Source: Magnetospirillum gryphiswaldense MSR-1 v2
GTDB lineage: Bacteria; Pseudomonadota; Alphaproteobacteria; Rhodospirillales; Magnetospirillaceae
DNA length: 64,000 bases
Assembly (NCBI RefSeq): GCF_000513295.1
Contig: NC_023065.1
Location: 1-64,000 of the forward strand
Reading direction: 5' to 3'
Shown: in pieces, positions 45,214 to 55,978 of the stretch
Layout of the letters: each line of letters starts with the position of its first letter
Numbering within the stretch: position 1 is the first letter of the stretch
Position numbers and translations under genes: made by a program
Notes under the pieces: model-generated
What the model was told of the DNA's origin: nothing
What the model saw: only the letters and a program-made list of their open reading frames with translations
The model's database searches: none

Positions 45214-45831
45214 ATGAAGACTAAGGTTATCAGCCTGGACAATCAGAGCGTCGGCGAGATCGATCTCTCCGACGACGTGTTTGGCCTGGCGGTTCGCAAC
45301 GATTTGCTGCACCGCATGGTCAGCTATCAGCTGTCGAAGCGTCGGTCCGGCACTCACAAGACCAAGGGGATCAGCGAGATCTCCGGTACCACCAAGAAGC
45401 CCTTCAATCAGAAGGGTGGCGGTCGTGCACGTCAGGGTTCTCTGCGTTCCGCGCAGTTCCGTGGCGGCGCCACCATTTTCGGCCCGGTCGTGCGTTCCCA
45501 CGCTTTCGACATGCCGAAGAAGGTGCGCAAGCTGGCCCTGAAGGTTGCCCTGTCGGCCAAGGCCGCCGAAGGCAAGCTGGTGGTGCTGGACAACGCTACC
45601 GCCGCCGCTCCCAAGACCAAGGCTCTGGCCGCGCAGTTCAAGGCGCTGGGTTGGGCTTCGGTTCTGGTCATCGACGGTGCCGTTGACGGCAATTTCGCCC
45701 TGGCGTCCCGCAATATCCCCCATGTGGACGTGCTGCCGGAAGTCGGCGCCAACGTGTACGACATCCTGCGTCGTGACACCCTGGTGTTGACCAAGGACGC
45801 TGTCGCCGCCCTGGAGGCTCGCCTGAAATGA
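45214..45831 (+). CDS. rplD: 50S ribosomal protein L4
   Basis: Lines the exit tunnel with its extended loop; in E. coli also the autogenous repressor of the S10 operon. 205 residues with [17 protein letters not shown] and [20 protein letters not shown]-type loop rich in Gly/Arg. The stop overlaps the rplW start (ATGA). Confidence 0.97.
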   Translation: MKTKVISLDNQSVGEIDLSDDVFGLAVRNDLLHRMVSYQLSKRRSGTHKTKGISEISGTTKKPFNQKGGGRARQGSLRSAQFRGGATIFGPVVRSHAFDMPKKVRKLALKVALSAKAAEGKLVVLDNATAAAPKTKALAAQFKALGWASVLVIDGAVDGNFALASRNIPHVDVLPEVGANVYDILRRDTLVLTKDAVAALEARLK

Positions 45832-46136
45832 GCAAGGTCATCGTCTCGAAGGAACGGATGTTCGACATCATCCGCGCGCCCGTGATCACCGAAAAGGCGA
45901 CCATGGGTTCCGAGCACAATCAGGTCACCTTCAAGGTGCCGCTGAACGCTTCCAAGCCCGAGATCAAGGCCGCCGTCGAAGGCGTGTTCGGGGTCAAGGT
46001 CACCGCGGTGAATACCCTGGTGGCCAAGGGCAAGGTCAAGCGCTTCCGTGGCCGTATCGGCGTCCGCAATGACGTCAAGAAGGCGGTCGTGACGCTGGCC
46101 GAAGGCCAGTCCATCGACGTGACGACGGGAGTCTGA
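45828..46136 (+). CDS. rplW: 50S ribosomal protein L23
   Basis: Rim-of-tunnel protein that docks SRP and trigger factor. 102 residues with [13 protein letters not shown] near the N-terminus and [19 protein letters not shown]. Overlaps rplD by four bases, implying coupled translation; rplB follows after 4 bases. Confidence 0.97.
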   Translation: MSKVIVSKERMFDIIRAPVITEKATMGSEHNQVTFKVPLNASKPEIKAAVEGVFGVKVTAVNTLVAKGKVKRFRGRIGVRNDVKKAVVTLAEGQSIDVTTGV

Positions 46137-46140
46137 CGCC

Positions 46141-46968
46141 ATGGCTTTGAAGAACTACAAGCCCACGACTCCGGGCCGTCGTCAGCTGGTGACGGTTGAC
46201 CGCTCGGAATTGTGGAAGGGCAAGCCCGAAGCGGCGCTGACCGAAGGTCTGCGCAAGAAGGGTGGCCGTAACAATCTGGGCCGCATCACCGTCCGCTTCC
46301 GTGGCGGCGGGCACAAGCGCCGCTATCGTATGGTCGACTTCAAGCGCGACAAGTTCGATATGCCCGCCACCGTGGAACGGTTGGAATACGATCCCAACCG
46401 GACCGCCTTCATCGCCCTGGTGGTGTATGAAGATGGCGAAAAGCGCTACATCCTGGCCCCGCAGCGCCTGGCCGCCGGTGATATCGTCATCTCCGGTGAA
46501 AAGGTCGACATCAAGCCGGGCAACGCCCTGCCGCTGAAGAATATTCCGGTCGGCACCGTTGTTCACAATGTCGAGCTGAAGGTCGGCAAGGGTGGCCAGA
46601 TGGCCCGCTCCGCCGGTACCTTCGTCCAGCTGGTCGGCAAGGACCAGGGCTATGCCCAGCTTCGCCTGTCTTCGGGTGAACTGCGCGTCGTCCGCGGTGA
46701 ATGCATGGCCACTGTCGGCGCCGTTTCCAACCCTGACCAGCAGAACATTTCGCTGGGCAAGGCTGGTCGCAAGCGTTGGCTGGGCTTCCGTCCGCACGTC
46801 CGTGGCGTTGCCATGAACCCCATCGACCACCCGCATGGTGGTGGTGAAGGTCGTACCTCCGGGGGCCGTCATCCGGTTACCCCGTGGGGCAAGCCGACCA
46901 AGGGTAAGAAGACGCGTTCCAACAAGAAGACGGATCGGCTCATCATGCGCCGCCGTCAGGCTCAGTAA
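46141..46968 (+). CDS. rplB: 50S ribosomal protein L2
   Basis: Conserved primary rRNA binder close to the peptidyl transferase centre. 275 residues; the near-invariant [14 protein letters not shown] with its critical His and the Lys/Arg-rich C-terminus [13 protein letters not shown] are present. Normal length. Confidence 0.98.
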   Translation: MALKNYKPTTPGRRQLVTVDRSELWKGKPEAALTEGLRKKGGRNNLGRITVRFRGGGHKRRYRMVDFKRDKFDMPATVERLEYDPNRTAFIALVVYEDGEKRYILAPQRLAAGDIVISGEKVDIKPGNALPLKNIPVGTVVHNVELKVGKGGQMARSAGTFVQLVGKDQGYAQLRLSSGELRVVRGECMATVGAVSNPDQQNISLGKAGRKRWLGFRPHVRGVAMNPIDHPHGGGEGRTSGGRHPVTPWGKPTKGKKTRSNKKTDRLIMRRRQAQ

Positions 46969-46980
46969 GGAGGGACGGGA

Positions 46981-47259
46981 ATGGCTCGTTCCGTATGGAA
47001 GGGTCCGTTTGTCGACGGGTACCTGCTCAAGAAGGCGGATAAGTCGCGTGCCAGCGGCCGCAACGAGGTCATCAAGATCTGGTCGCGTCGCTCCACCATT
47101 TTGCCGAACTTCGTGGGCTTGACCTTCGGCGTTTATAACGGCCAGAAGTACATCCCCGTTCTCGTTACCGAGAACATGGTTGGTCACAAGTTCGGTGAAT
47201 TCTCGCCGACCCGTACCTACTACGGTCACGGCGTCGACAAGAAGGCGAAGAGGAAGTAA
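46981..47259 (+). CDS. rpsS: 30S ribosomal protein S19
   Basis: Head protein near the A-site finger. 92 residues with [34 protein letters not shown] and [20 protein letters not shown]. Normal length, 12 bases after rplB with AGGAGG upstream. Confidence 0.98.
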   Translation: MARSVWKGPFVDGYLLKKADKSRASGRNEVIKIWSRRSTILPNFVGLTFGVYNGQKYIPVLVTENMVGHKFGEFSPTRTYYGHGVDKKAKRK

Positions 47260-47262
47260 GCC

Positions 47263-47649
47263 ATGGGCAAGAAGCCTGCTGAGCGCGTTCTGGCGGATAT
47301 CGAAGCGAAGGCGTTCTCGTCTTCCATCCGCACCAGCCCGCGCAAGCTCAACCTGGTGGCTGCGTCCATTCGCGGCCTGAAGGCGGAGACCGCCCTGCAC
47401 CAGCTCACCTTCTCCAAGCGCCGCATCGCCGGTGTGGTGAAGGTGGTGTTGCAGTCGGCCATCGCCAATGCCGAGAACAACCACCAGTTGGACGTTGATC
47501 GTCTGTATGTGGCCGAAGCCTATGTGGGCAAGGCCATGGTGATGAAGCGCTGGCGTGCCCGTGCTCGCGGTCGTGTCGGTCGGATCGAGAAGCCGTTCTC
47601 GAACCTGACCGTCATCGTGCGCGAACGCGAAGAAGCGACCGGGGAGTAA
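47263..47649 (+). CDS. rplV: 50S ribosomal protein L22
   Basis: Exit-tunnel protein whose beta-hairpin contacts L4. 128 residues; [18 protein letters not shown] and the tunnel hairpin region with [20 protein letters not shown] are recognisable. Three bases after rpsS. Confidence 0.97.
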   Translation: MGKKPAERVLADIEAKAFSSSIRTSPRKLNLVAASIRGLKAETALHQLTFSKRRIAGVVKVVLQSAIANAENNHQLDVDRLYVAEAYVGKAMVMKRWRARARGRVGRIEKPFSNLTVIVREREEATGE

Positions 47650-47653
47650 GACT

Positions 47654-48340
47654 ATGGGTCAGAAAGTCAATCCGATCGGCCTGCGCCTCGGCATCAACCG
47701 CACCTGGGATTCCCGTTGGTTCGCCGACGGCGACTACGCCAAGATGCTGCACGAGGATCTGAAGCTGCGTGATTACCTGCGCAAGAAGCTGGCTCAGGCC
47801 GGCGTGTCGCGGGTGATCATCGAGCGTCCGGCCAAGAAGGCCCGCATTACCATTCACACCGCCCGTCCGGGCGTGGTGATCGGTAAGAAGGGTGCCGACA
47901 TCGAAGTGCTGCGCAAGACGCTCAGCAAGATGACCGGTGGCGAAGTTCATCTGAACATCGTCGAAATCCGGAAGCCGGAACTGGACGCTCAGCTGGTGGC
48001 CGAGTCCATCGCCCAGCAGCTGGAACGTCGCGTGTCCTTCCGCCGCGCCATGAAGCGTGCGGTGCAGTCGGCCATGCGTCTGGGCGCCCAGGGCATCCGT
48101 ATCAACTGCTCGGGCCGTTTGGGCGGCGCCGAAATCGCTCGCATGGAATGGTACCGCGAAGGCCGCGTGCCCCTGCACACCTTGCGCGCCGACATCGATT
48201 ACGGTATCGGCACCGCCAAGACCACCTATGGTACCTGCGGTATCAAGGTGTGGGTGTTCAAGGGCGAGATCCTGGCTCATGATCCCATGGCTCAGGACAA
48301 GCGCGCCGCCGGCGAGTCCGCTCCCGTCGACCGTCGCTGA
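47654..48340 (+). CDS. rpsC: 30S ribosomal protein S3
   Basis: mRNA entry-channel protein with helicase role. 228 residues, starting [19 protein letters not shown]-type with a KH domain ([14 protein letters not shown]) and the C-terminal [20 protein letters not shown]. Four bases after rplV. Confidence 0.98.
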   Translation: MGQKVNPIGLRLGINRTWDSRWFADGDYAKMLHEDLKLRDYLRKKLAQAGVSRVIIERPAKKARITIHTARPGVVIGKKGADIEVLRKTLSKMTGGEVHLNIVEIRKPELDAQLVAESIAQQLERRVSFRRAMKRAVQSAMRLGAQGIRINCSGRLGGAEIARMEWYREGRVPLHTLRADIDYGIGTAKTTYGTCGIKVWVFKGEILAHDPMAQDKRAAGESAPVDRR

Positions 48341-48357
48341 TTTGAGAGGGGAGAGAG

Positions 48358-48771
48358 ATGCTTTCGCCCAAGCGTACTAAGTTCCGTAAGCAGCATAAGG
48401 GCCGCATCCATGGCGATGCCAAGGGCGGTTCCCAGCTGAATTTCGGCGCCTTCGGCCTCAAGGCCATGGAGCCGGAGCGTATCACCGCTCGCCAGATCGA
48501 AGCGGCCCGTCGCGCCCTCACCCGTCACCTGAAGCGTCAGGGCCGGGTGTGGATCCGGATTTTCCCGGACGTGCCGGTTTCGACCAAGCCTGCCGAAGTC
48601 CGCATGGGCTCCGGTAAGGGTACCCCCGAATTTTGGGTGGCCCGGGTCAAGCCCGGTCGCGTAATGTTCGAGGTCGATGGCGTGCCGGAAGATCTGGCCC
48701 GCCGTGGTTTTGAACTGGCCGCTGCCAAGCTGCCGATCAAGACCAAGTTCATCGTTCGTATCGGGGAGTAA
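48358..48771 (+). CDS. rplP: 50S ribosomal protein L16
   Basis: A-site tRNA-contacting protein. 137 residues with [32 protein letters not shown] and [18 protein letters not shown]. Preceded by a GAGGGGAGAGAG ribosome-binding region. Confidence 0.98.
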   Translation: MLSPKRTKFRKQHKGRIHGDAKGGSQLNFGAFGLKAMEPERITARQIEAARRALTRHLKRQGRVWIRIFPDVPVSTKPAEVRMGSGKGTPEFWVARVKPGRVMFEVDGVPEDLARRGFELAAAKLPIKTKFIVRIGE

Positions 48772-48775
48772 AGTC

Positions 48776-48985
48776 ATGGCGAACAAGTCCAGCGATCTGC
48801 GCGCCAAGACCGACGATCAGCTCAAGGAATCGCTCCTGGCGCTGAAGAAGGAGCAGTTCAATCTGCGTTTCCAGAAGGCCTCGGGCCAGCTGGAAAACAC
48901 TGCCCGGGTGCTGACGGTGCGCCGCGAAGTTGCGGCCATCAAGACCATTCTCGGCGAGCGCCTCCGCGCCGCCAAAGCCGCCTAA
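48776..48985 (+). CDS. rpmC: 50S ribosomal protein L29
   Basis: Small two-helix protein at the tunnel exit. 69 residues with [21 protein letters not shown] and [19 protein letters not shown] 48776 starts 4 bases after the rplP stop; the frame is open upstream only as a shadow of rplP. Confidence 0.97.
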   Translation: MANKSSDLRAKTDDQLKESLLALKKEQFNLRFQKASGQLENTARVLTVRREVAAIKTILGERLRAAKAA

Positions 48986-48997
48986 GGAGCGTTACTA

Positions 48998-49234
48998 ATG
49001 CCGAAGCGCATTCTCCAGGGCGTGGTCGTCAGCGACAAGATGGACAAGACCGTGGTGGTCAGCGTCGAACGGCGCGTCATGCACCCGATCTACAAGAAGT
49101 TCATCCGTCGTTCGAAGAAGTATCACGCCCACGACGAGAACAACCAGTTCAAGACCGGCGACACTGTCCGCATCTTGGAGTGCCGTCCGATCTCGAAGAC
49201 CAAAACCTGGGAAGTGATCGTAGAGCAGGCCTAA
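48998..49234 (+). CDS. rpsQ: 30S ribosomal protein S17
   Basis: Primary 16S rRNA binder, OB fold. 78 residues with [20 protein letters not shown] and [21 protein letters not shown]. Preceded by AAGGAGC. Confidence 0.98.
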   Translation: MPKRILQGVVVSDKMDKTVVVSVERRVMHPIYKKFIRRSKKYHAHDENNQFKTGDTVRILECRPISKTKTWEVIVEQA

Positions 49235-49279
49235 GGCCGGTTCTGACGATATCAACCTGGAAAAGAAGGAAAACTCGAC

Positions 49280-49648
49280 ATGATCCAGATGCAAACCAAC
49301 CTGGACGTCGCCGATAATTCGGGTGCCCGCCGGGTGCAGTGCATCAAGGTTTTGGGCGGTTCGCACCGCACCATCGCCAATGTGGGCGACGTTATCGTCG
49401 TCTCCATTAAGGAAGCGATTCCCCGCGGCAAGGTGAAGAAGGGTGACGTGCATCGCGCCGTCATCGTCCGCACCGCCAAGGAAATCCGCCGGGCTGATGG
49501 TACCGCGATCCGTTTCGATACCAATGCCGCCGTGCTCATCAACAAGCAGGGCGAACCGATCGGCACCCGTATTTTTGGCCCGGTCACCCGTGAACTTCGC
49601 GGTAAGAAGTTCATGAAGATCATCTCGCTGGCTCCGGAGGTGCTCTAA
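49280..49648 (+). CDS. rplN: 50S ribosomal protein L14
   Basis: Intersubunit bridge protein; first gene of the classical spc segment. 122 residues with [19 protein letters not shown] and the [17 protein letters not shown] strand. The stop shares one base with the rplX start. Confidence 0.98.
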   Translation: MIQMQTNLDVADNSGARRVQCIKVLGGSHRTIANVGDVIVVSIKEAIPRGKVKKGDVHRAVIVRTAKEIRRADGTAIRFDTNAAVLINKQGEPIGTRIFGPVTRELRGKKFMKIISLAPEVL

Positions 49649-49968
49649 TGGCCGGTCTTAACGTCAAGAAGGGCGATCAGGTTGTCGTGATCGCCGGCAA
49701 GGACAAGGGCAAGAAGGGCGAAGTCATCGCCGCTTACCCGAAGGAAGAACGCGTGGTCGTTCAGGGTGTGAACAAGGTCAAGCGCCATGTTCGTCCCTCT
49801 GCCGCCAACGCGGGTGGCATCGTCGAACAGGAAGCCGCCCTGCACGTGTCCAATGTCGCCCACGTCGATCCCAAGGATGGCAAGCCGACCCGCGTCGGCG
49901 TGAAGGTCCTGGAAGACGGTCGCAAGGTCCGCGTCGCTAAGCGGTCCGGCGAAGTCATCGACCGGTAA
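49648..49968 (+). CDS. rplX: 50S ribosomal protein L24
   Basis: Assembly initiator with a KOW motif. 106 residues: [21 protein letters not shown] and [15 protein letters not shown]. Overlaps the rplN stop (TAATG), so translation is coupled. Confidence 0.97.
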   Translation: MAGLNVKKGDQVVVIAGKDKGKKGEVIAAYPKEERVVVQGVNKVKRHVRPSAANAGGIVEQEAALHVSNVAHVDPKDGKPTRVGVKVLEDGRKVRVAKRSGEVIDR

Positions 49969-49985
49969 TGGGGGAGCAACAGACC

Positions 49986-50528
49986 ATGACCGCGCGTTTG
50001 CGTAATCACTACGACACCAAGGTCCGCCAGGCCCTGCAGGAGGAGTTCAACTACTCCAATCCCATGCAGGTGCCGAAGCTGGAAAAGATCGTCATCAACA
50101 TGGGCGTGGGCGAAGCTGCCCAGGACGCCAAGAAGATCGACGCCGCCATCGCCGAAATGACCCTGATCGCGGGTCAGAAGCCGGTGGTGACCAAGGCCAA
50201 GAAGTCCATCGCTCAGTTCAAGCTGCGCGAAGGCCAGGTTGTTGGCTGCAAGGTCACCTTGCGCGCCGAACGCATGTATGAATTCCTCGATCGTCTGATC
50301 ACCATTGCGCTGCCCCGCGTCCGCGACTTCCGCGGCGTTCCCGGCAAGAGCTTTGACGGCCGCGGCAATTATTCGCTCGGCCTGAAAGAACAGCTCATTT
50401 TCCCGGAAATCAACTACGACAAGGTTGATACGACCCGGGGCATGGACATCATTTTCGTCACGACGGCCAAGTCCGATGCGGAAGCCAAGGCGCTTCTCAA
50501 GGGCTTCGACATGCCGTTCGCTGGCTGA
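49986..50528 (+). CDS. rplE: 50S ribosomal protein L5
   Basis: Central-protuberance protein binding 5S rRNA. 180 residues from ATG 49986, which has GGGGAG about ten bases upstream; an ATG at 49968 overlapping the rplX stop would add six residues. Conserved [34 protein letters not shown] and [19 protein letters not shown]. Confidence 0.96.
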   Translation: MTARLRNHYDTKVRQALQEEFNYSNPMQVPKLEKIVINMGVGEAAQDAKKIDAAIAEMTLIAGQKPVVTKAKKSIAQFKLREGQVVGCKVTLRAERMYEFLDRLITIALPRVRDFRGVPGKSFDGRGNYSLGLKEQLIFPEINYDKVDTTRGMDIIFVTTAKSDAEAKALLKGFDMPFAG

Positions 50529-50543
50529 TGGGAGTTAGCAGCA

Positions 50544-50849
50544 ATGTCTAAGATCAGCTCTGTCGAGCGCAACAACAAGCGCGCGAAGCTGGCCAAGCAG
50601 ATGGCAGGCAAGCGCGCCCGCCTGAAGGCTCAGGTCATGGACCGCGAGGCTTCGCCGGAAGAACGTTTCAATGCCGCCTTGAAGCTGGCGGAAGTTCCCC
50701 GCAACTCGGCCAAGAATCGTGTTCGCCTGTTGTGCGAACTGACCGGTCGTCCGCGTGGTAACTACCGTAAGTTCAAGATTTGCCGCAACAAGCTGCGCGA
50801 GCTTGGGAATCTGGGTCAGATTCCTGGGCTGGTGAAGTCGAGCTGGTAA
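50544..50849 (+). CDS. rpsN: 30S ribosomal protein S14 (zinc-independent form)
   Basis: 101 residues, the long form lacking paired CxxC zinc ligands. The C-terminal signature [20 protein letters not shown] is intact. Absence of a zinc site means zinc limitation should not require an S14 substitute. Confidence 0.97.
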   Translation: MSKISSVERNNKRAKLAKQMAGKRARLKAQVMDREASPEERFNAALKLAEVPRNSAKNRVRLLCELTGRPRGNYRKFKICRNKLRELGNLGQIPGLVKSSW

Positions 50850-50862
50850 GGGAGGCCATACA

Positions 50863-51261
50863 ATGTCTATGACCGATCCGCTCGGCGATATGCTCGCCCG
50901 CATCCGCAATGGTCAGCGCGCGAACAAGTCGTCGATCACCTCGCCCGCTTCCAATCTGCGCGTCAACGTGCTGGAAGTCCTGAAGCGTGAAGGCTACATC
51001 CGTGGTTATGCCAAGTCCGAAGTCCGCGCCGGCGTGTCCGAGCTGACCATCGAACTGAAGTACCACGAGGGTAAGCCGGTGATCACCAAGATCGCTCGCG
51101 TCTCGACCCCCGGTCGTCGCGTTTATTCCAAGATTTCCGATCTGACCCGCGTGGCGAATGGTTTGGGCATCTCTATCCTCTCGACTCCTCGCGGCGTCAT
51201 GAGCGATACCGAAGCCCGCACCGCCAATGTGGGCGGTGAAGTTCTCTGCCAGGTGTTCTAA
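50863..51261 (+). CDS. rpsH: 30S ribosomal protein S8
   Basis: Central-domain 16S binder, and spc operon repressor in E. coli. 132 residues with [19 protein letters not shown] and the C-terminal [20 protein letters not shown]. Confidence 0.98.
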   Translation: MSMTDPLGDMLARIRNGQRANKSSITSPASNLRVNVLEVLKREGYIRGYAKSEVRAGVSELTIELKYHEGKPVITKIARVSTPGRRVYSKISDLTRVANGLGISILSTPRGVMSDTEARTANVGGEVLCQVF

Positions 51262-51275
51262 GGAGGGACTGACAG

Positions 51276-51809
51276 ATGTCGCGAGTCGGCAAATATCCCG
51301 TGCCGGTGCCGTCTGGAGTCACTGTCCAGATCGCCGGTACCGAATTCATCGCCAAGGGCAAGCTGGGTGAGTCCCGGATGCCCCTGTCGGACGAAGTTGA
51401 AACCACCATCGAAGGCTCCGAAGTTTGGGTCAAGCCCAAGTCGGATTCCAAGCGCGCGCGCATGATGTGGGGCACCACCCGCGCCCTGATCAATAATTTG
51501 GTCAAGGGCGTGTCCGACGGCTTCACCGTCAACCTGGACATCAACGGCGTGGGTTACCGCGCCGCTGTCGAAGGGAAGAATTTGAAGCTGGCCTTGGGCT
51601 ATTCTCATGATATCGACTATCCGATTCCGGATGACGTCACCATGAAGTGCGAAAAGCCCACCTCGATTTCCATCACTGGCCGCGATAAGCAGATCGTCGG
51701 GCAGCTTGCGGCGGAGATCCGGTCGTTCCGTGGTCCCGAGCCCTACAAGGGCAAGGGCATCAAGTACTCGACCGAGACCATCCTGCGCAAGGAAGGCAAG
51801 AAGAAGTAA
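51276..51809 (+). CDS. rplF: 50S ribosomal protein L6
   Basis: Stalk-base protein near the sarcin-ricin loop. 177 residues with [14 protein letters not shown] and the C-terminal [15 protein letters not shown]. Confidence 0.98.
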   Translation: MSRVGKYPVPVPSGVTVQIAGTEFIAKGKLGESRMPLSDEVETTIEGSEVWVKPKSDSKRARMMWGTTRALINNLVKGVSDGFTVNLDINGVGYRAAVEGKNLKLALGYSHDIDYPIPDDVTMKCEKPTSISITGRDKQIVGQLAAEIRSFRGPEPYKGKGIKYSTETILRKEGKKK

Positions 51810-51820
51810 GGGGCTCTGCC

Positions 51821-52183
51821 ATGATGACGCCGAAAGAATTGTTCGAGCGCCGCAAGCGGCGCGCCCGGGCCAGCATCGCGAAGAAGTCGGGTGGACGTAT
51901 CCGCCTGTCGGTTTTCCGCTCTGGCAAGAATATCTATGTCCAGGTTATCGACGACGTGCAGGGCAAGACCCTGGCGGCTGCTTCGACGCTCGACAAGGAG
52001 CTGAAGGGCTCCTTGAAGACCGGCGCCGACACTGCGGCGGCTGCCGCTGTCGGCAAGCTGATCGCCGAGCGGGCCAAGGCGGCGGGCATCACCGAGGTGG
52101 TGTTCGATCGCGGCGGTTACATCTATCACGGTCGGGTGAAAGCCCTGGCCGAAGCGGCCCGCGAAGGCGGCCTGTCGTTCTAA
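51821..52183 (+). CDS. rplR: 50S ribosomal protein L18
   Basis: 5S rRNA-binding protein. 120 residues with [20 protein letters not shown] and [24 protein letters not shown]. Two consecutive ATG codons (51821, 51824) are possible starts. Confidence 0.97.
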   Translation: MMTPKELFERRKRRARASIAKKSGGRIRLSVFRSGKNIYVQVIDDVQGKTLAAASTLDKELKGSLKTGADTAAAAAVGKLIAERAKAAGITEVVFDRGGYIYHGRVKALAEAAREGGLSF

Positions 52184-52195
52184 GGGAAAAAGACT

Positions 52196-52840
52196 ATGGC
52201 ACGTACTCCCAATTCCGAGGGAACCGAACAGCGTCGCGGCCGTGGCCGTGGCGGTGAAGGCGGCGAACGTGACGGTCGTGGTCGCGGTCGTGGCGGCCCC
52301 GAGGCCGCCCGGCCCGAGCGCGAAGAGAACGAATTCGTCGATAAGCTGGTCCACATCAACCGCGTGGCCAAGGTGGTCAAGGGCGGTCGTCGCTTCGCCT
52401 TCGCTGCCCTGGTGGTGGTTGGCGACGCCAAGGGTCGCGTCGGTTACGGCTCGGGCAAGGCCCGTGAAGTTCCCGAAGCCATCCGCAAGGCGACCGAACA
52501 GGCCAAGCGCAACATGATCAAGGTGAACCTGCGTGAAGGTCGCACCCTGCATCATGACGTCACCGGTCACTTCGGTGCCGGTCGTGTTGTTCTGCGCGCC
52601 GCTCCGGCCGGTACCGGCATCATCGCCGGCGGCCCGATGCGCGCCGTGTTCGAGACCATGGGCGTGGCCGACGTCGTCGCCAAGTGCCTGGGCACCTCGA
52701 ACCCGCACAACATGATCAAGGCGACCTTCGACGCCCTGGTGTCCTTGAACAGCCCCCGCTCGGTGGCTGCCAAGCGTGGCAAGAAGGTTGGTGACATCAT
52801 CGGCCGCCGTGATGGCGCCGCTGCTGCCACCGCCGCGTAA
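52196..52840 (+). CDS. rpsE: 30S ribosomal protein S5 with RG-rich N-terminal extension
   Basis: Decoding fidelity and mRNA entry protein. The core (from [20 protein letters not shown]) matches the family, including [20 protein letters not shown]. Total length 214, against about 167 in E. coli, is due to about 47 extra N-terminal residues rich in Arg, Gly and Glu with RGRGRGG-type repeats. Alphaproteobacterial S5 often has a charged extension; this one appears long. Confidence 0.97.
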   Translation: MARTPNSEGTEQRRGRGRGGEGGERDGRGRGRGGPEAARPEREENEFVDKLVHINRVAKVVKGGRRFAFAALVVVGDAKGRVGYGSGKAREVPEAIRKATEQAKRNMIKVNLREGRTLHHDVTGHFGAGRVVLRAAPAGTGIIAGGPMRAVFETMGVADVVAKCLGTSNPHNMIKATFDALVSLNSPRSVAAKRGKKVGDIIGRRDGAAAATAA

Positions 52841-52851
52841 AGGAGGCTGGA

Positions 52852-53037
52852 ATGGCTGACAAGAAGACCGTTCGCGTCACCCAGGTGCAAAGCCCCATCG
52901 GCCGCGAGGGCGACCAGCGCGCCACCCTGATCGGCCTGGGTCTGAACAAGATGCATCGTACCAAGGAGCTGGAGGATACTCCGGCCGTCCGTGGCATGAT
53001 CCGTAAGGTTCAGCACCTGGTTCGGGTTGAAGACTAA
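52852..53037 (+). CDS. rpmD: 50S ribosomal protein L30
   Basis: 61 residues with [23 protein letters not shown] and [18 protein letters not shown]-type C-terminal half. Small, normal length, between rpsE and rplO as expected. A weak CCCCGCCTCGGCGGGG hairpin (53049-53066) lies between it and rplO. Confidence 0.96.
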   Translation: MADKKTVRVTQVQSPIGREGDQRATLIGLGLNKMHRTKELEDTPAVRGMIRKVQHLVRVED

Positions 53038-53088
53038 TCTTTCGTTCGGTCCCCGCCTCGGCGGGGACCGGATACGAGGAATGAAGAG

Positions 53089-53568
53089 ATGACGAAGCTC
53101 AACGATCTGCGCGACAACGAAGGCGCCCGCTACAAGTTCAAGCGCATCGGCCGCGGCATTGGTTCGGGCAAGGGCAAGACCTCGGGCCGTGGCGTCAAGG
53201 GCCAGGGTTCCCGTACCGGTGTCGCCCTGCAAGGTTTTGAAGGCGGCCAGATGCCCATCTACCGCCGCCTGCCCAAGCGCGGTTTCAAGAACATCAACGC
53301 CAAGGAATTTGCCGTGATCAATCTCGGCAAGCTCCAGGCCGCTATCGATGCCGGCAAGCTCAACGCCGCCGAAACCATCACTGCCGACATCTTGGCCGCT
53401 GCCGGCCTGGTCGGTAAGATCGGTGACGGCGTCCGCCTGCTGGGCCGTGGCGAACTGACCGCCAAGGTGACCATCGAAGTCGCCGGCGCCTCCGAAGCGG
53501 CGGTCGCCGCCGTGGAAAAGGCTGGCGGTTCGGTGAAGGTTTCCGGTGCGGAAGCGGCCCAGGGCTGA
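53089..53568 (+). CDS. rplO: 50S ribosomal protein L15
   Basis: Assembly protein of the large subunit. 159 residues with [22 protein letters not shown]-type Gly/Arg/Lys loop and [16 protein letters not shown]. Ends 34 bases before a terminator-like structure that separates it from secY. Confidence 0.97.
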   Translation: MTKLNDLRDNEGARYKFKRIGRGIGSGKGKTSGRGVKGQGSRTGVALQGFEGGQMPIYRRLPKRGFKNINAKEFAVINLGKLQAAIDAGKLNAAETITADILAAAGLVGKIGDGVRLLGRGELTAKVTIEVAGASEAAVAAVEKAGGSVKVSGAEAAQG

Positions 53569-53601
53569 TTAGCCCTCGGTTTTTCCGTAGCGATCCTTTA
53601 T

Positions 53602-53668
53602 AAAGCGCCCCAGGGCCCCCGGACCTGATGCCAAAAGCCAGGCAAGGGACTGGGGCGCTTTTTTCTTT
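53602..53668 (+). terminator. Attenuator/terminator between rplO and secY
   Basis: A perfect 12-bp stem AAAGCGCCCCAG/CTGGGGCGCTTT (53602-53613 with 53650-53661) encloses a 36-base GC-rich loop and is followed by TTTTCTTT. It looks like a true rho-independent terminator in the middle of the ribosomal cluster. Confidence 0.75.
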
Positions 53669-53734
53669 GTGAACTGGTGCCGCCGGATCAATCGGCTGGT
53701 GCCGTCGGGTAACACCATAACCGGAGCCTTTGGC

Positions 53735-55084
53735 ATGGCCTCTGCTGCCGAGCAGCTTGCCGCGAACCTGAATTTTGGCGTTCTGGCGAAAGCCACCGAA
53801 CTCAAGAAGAGGATCTGGTTCACCCTGTTGGCCCTGGTCGTTTATCGACTGGGCACCTGGATTCCCATTCCCGGCGTCGATCCGCATGTGATGGCGGAAA
53901 TGTTCAAGCAAAGCGGCAGCGGTCTGCTCGGCATGTTCGACATGCTGGCCGGCGGCGCCTTGCAGCGTATGACCATTTTCGCCCTGGCGATCATGCCCTA
54001 CATCTCGGCCTCCATCATCATCCAGCTGATGACGACCATCGTCCCCAGCCTGGAAGCGATCAAGAAGGAAGGCGAGTCGGGCAAGAAGAAGATCAACCAG
54101 TACACCCGCTACCTGACCGTCGTCATCGCCACGTTCCAGGCCTACGGCATCGCCGTCGGTCTTGAAGGCATGAGCGGTTCCATGGGCTCGGCGGTGATCA
54201 TGGACAATCATCTTCTGTTCCGCTTCTCCACCGTCGTCACCCTGGTGGGCGGCACCATGTTCCTGATGTGGCTGGGTGAGCAGATCACCGCGCGCGGCAT
54301 CGGTCAGGGCACCTCGCTCATCATCATGGCCGGTATCGTCGCCGAATTGCCCAGCGCTCTGGCCGGCACCCTGGAACTGGGTCGGACCGGCGCCCTGCCG
54401 GTGCTGCTGATCATCTTCCTGCTGATCATGGCGGTGGTGATCATCGCCGGTATCGTCTATTTCGAGCGGGCCCAGCGCCGGATCATCGTCCAGTATCCAA
54501 AGCGCCAGGTCGGCAACAAGATGTTTGGTGGCGAATCCAGCCATCTGCCCTTGAAGCTCAACACCTCGGGCGTCATTCCGCCTATCTTCGCCAGCTCGCT
54601 GTTGCTGATGCCCATGACCGTGGCGCAGTTCTATGCCGGCGGCGGCGGTCCCGAGTGGCTGACCACCTTCACCGCCCTGATGGGCCGTGGACAGCCGTTG
54701 TATCTGGGCATCTATACCGCGCTGATCGTCTTCTTCGCCTTCTTCTATACCGCCGTGGTGTTCAATCCGGTGGATACGGCCGATAACCTGAAGAAGAACG
54801 GCGGCTTCATCCCCGGTATCCGTCCGGGCAAGAATACCTCGGATTATCTGGATTATGTCCTCACCCGTCTGACCGTGTTGGGCGCCATCTACCTGACCGC
54901 CCTTTCGGTGTTGCCGGAACTGCTGATCTCGCGCTTCTCGGTCCCGTTCTATTTCGGCGGTACCTCGCTTTTGATCGTGGTGACGGTGACCATGGACACG
55001 GTGTCGCAGATTCAATCGCATCTGCTGGCGCATCAGTACGAAGGTCTGATCAAGAAGTCCCGTCTCAGGGGGCGTCGCGGCTGA
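53735..55084 (+). CDS. secY: Preprotein translocase subunit SecY
   Basis: Channel-forming subunit of the Sec translocon. 449 residues with about ten membrane segments; conserved RLGTWIPIPGVD (TM1), LGIMPYISASII-type motif (ALAIMPYISASIIIQ), and the C-terminal cytoplasmic QSHLLAHQYEGL. ATG 53735 gives the family N-terminus, with GGAG about ten bases upstream; the upstream frame runs into the terminator. Confidence 0.97.
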   Translation: MASAAEQLAANLNFGVLAKATELKKRIWFTLLALVVYRLGTWIPIPGVDPHVMAEMFKQSGSGLLGMFDMLAGGALQRMTIFALAIMPYISASIIIQLMTTIVPSLEAIKKEGESGKKKINQYTRYLTVVIATFQAYGIAVGLEGMSGSMGSAVIMDNHLLFRFSTVVTLVGGTMFLMWLGEQITARGIGQGTSLIIMAGIVAELPSALAGTLELGRTGALPVLLIIFLLIMAVVIIAGIVYFERAQRRIIVQYPKRQVGNKMFGGESSHLPLKLNTSGVIPPIFASSLLLMPMTVAQFYAGGGGPEWLTTFTALMGRGQPLYLGIYTALIVFFAFFYTAVVFNPVDTADNLKKNGGFIPGIRPGKNTSDYLDYVLTRLTVLGAIYLTALSVLPELLISRFSVPFYFGGTSLLIVVTVTMDTVSQIQSHLLAHQYEGLIKKSRLRGRRG

Positions 55085-55115
55085 ACCCATTAATAATAAA
55101 GGGGAGAACAACAAG

Positions 55116-55769
55116 ATGAATCTGGTTCTGTTGGGGCCGCCGGGCGGCGGCAAGGGTACTCAGGCCAAGCGCCTGATGGACAAGTACGGTCTGGTGCAAT
55201 TGTCCACCGGCGACATGCTGCGCGCCGCCGTCGCCTCGGGCTCGGATATCGGCAAGAAGGCCAAGGCGGTGATGGATGCCGGCCAACTGGTGTCCGACGA
55301 CATCGTCATCGGCATCATCGATGACCGCCTGGACCAACCCGACACCAAGAACGGAGTCATCTTCGACGGCTTCCCCCGGACCGTCGCCCAGGCTGAAGCC
55401 CTGGATGCCATGATGGCCAAGAAGGGCAAGCAGCTGGATTTCGCCATTGAAATCCGCGTGCCCGACGCCCCCATCGTCGAACGCATCACCGGGCGCTACA
55501 CCTGCGCCAAGTGCGGCGCCGGCTATCACGACAAGTTCCAGCAGCCGAAAGTCGCCGGAACCTGTGATTCCTGCGGCGGCACCGAGTTCACTCGGCGCGC
55601 CGATGACAATGCCGAAACCGTGAACAAGCGCCTTGCCGCCTATCACGATCAGACGGCCCCCCTGCTGCCCTATTATCAGGCCAAGGGGAATTATCATCTG
55701 GTGGATGGTACCCAGGATATCGCCGTGGTCACCACGGACCTGGAAGTCATCCTCGGAAAGGCCGGGTGA
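55116..55769 (+). CDS. adk: Adenylate kinase (zinc-lid type)
   Basis: Interconverts ATP + AMP and 2 ADP. 217 residues with P-loop GPPGGGKGTQAK, FDGFPRTVAQAEAL and a long LID carrying four cysteines C130, C133, C150 and C153, consistent with a structural zinc. Follows secY by 31 bases with GGGGAG upstream, a common order in this cluster. Confidence 0.97.
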   Translation: MNLVLLGPPGGGKGTQAKRLMDKYGLVQLSTGDMLRAAVASGSDIGKKAKAVMDAGQLVSDDIVIGIIDDRLDQPDTKNGVIFDGFPRTVAQAEALDAMMAKKGKQLDFAIEIRVPDAPIVERITGRYTCAKCGAGYHDKFQQPKVAGTCDSCGGTEFTRRADDNAETVNKRLAAYHDQTAPLLPYYQAKGNYHLVDGTQDIAVVTTDLEVILGKAG

Positions 55770-55978
55770 GATTGCGGATGGATGGATGGAGAGTCCCGTT
55801 GACTCTTCATCGATTCACCCTATAATCGCGCACCTTCGGTTTCCCCCATCCGGGCGAGGCCCGGATTGGTTTTATGTGTCGCCGTGGCGGATTTCCGCCG
55901 TGGTTCGTGTAACGACTTGGCGTGGGCAGTGGGCGTTTGGCCGCTTCCCAGATCACCTGTGTGAAGGAGTATCCAGCT

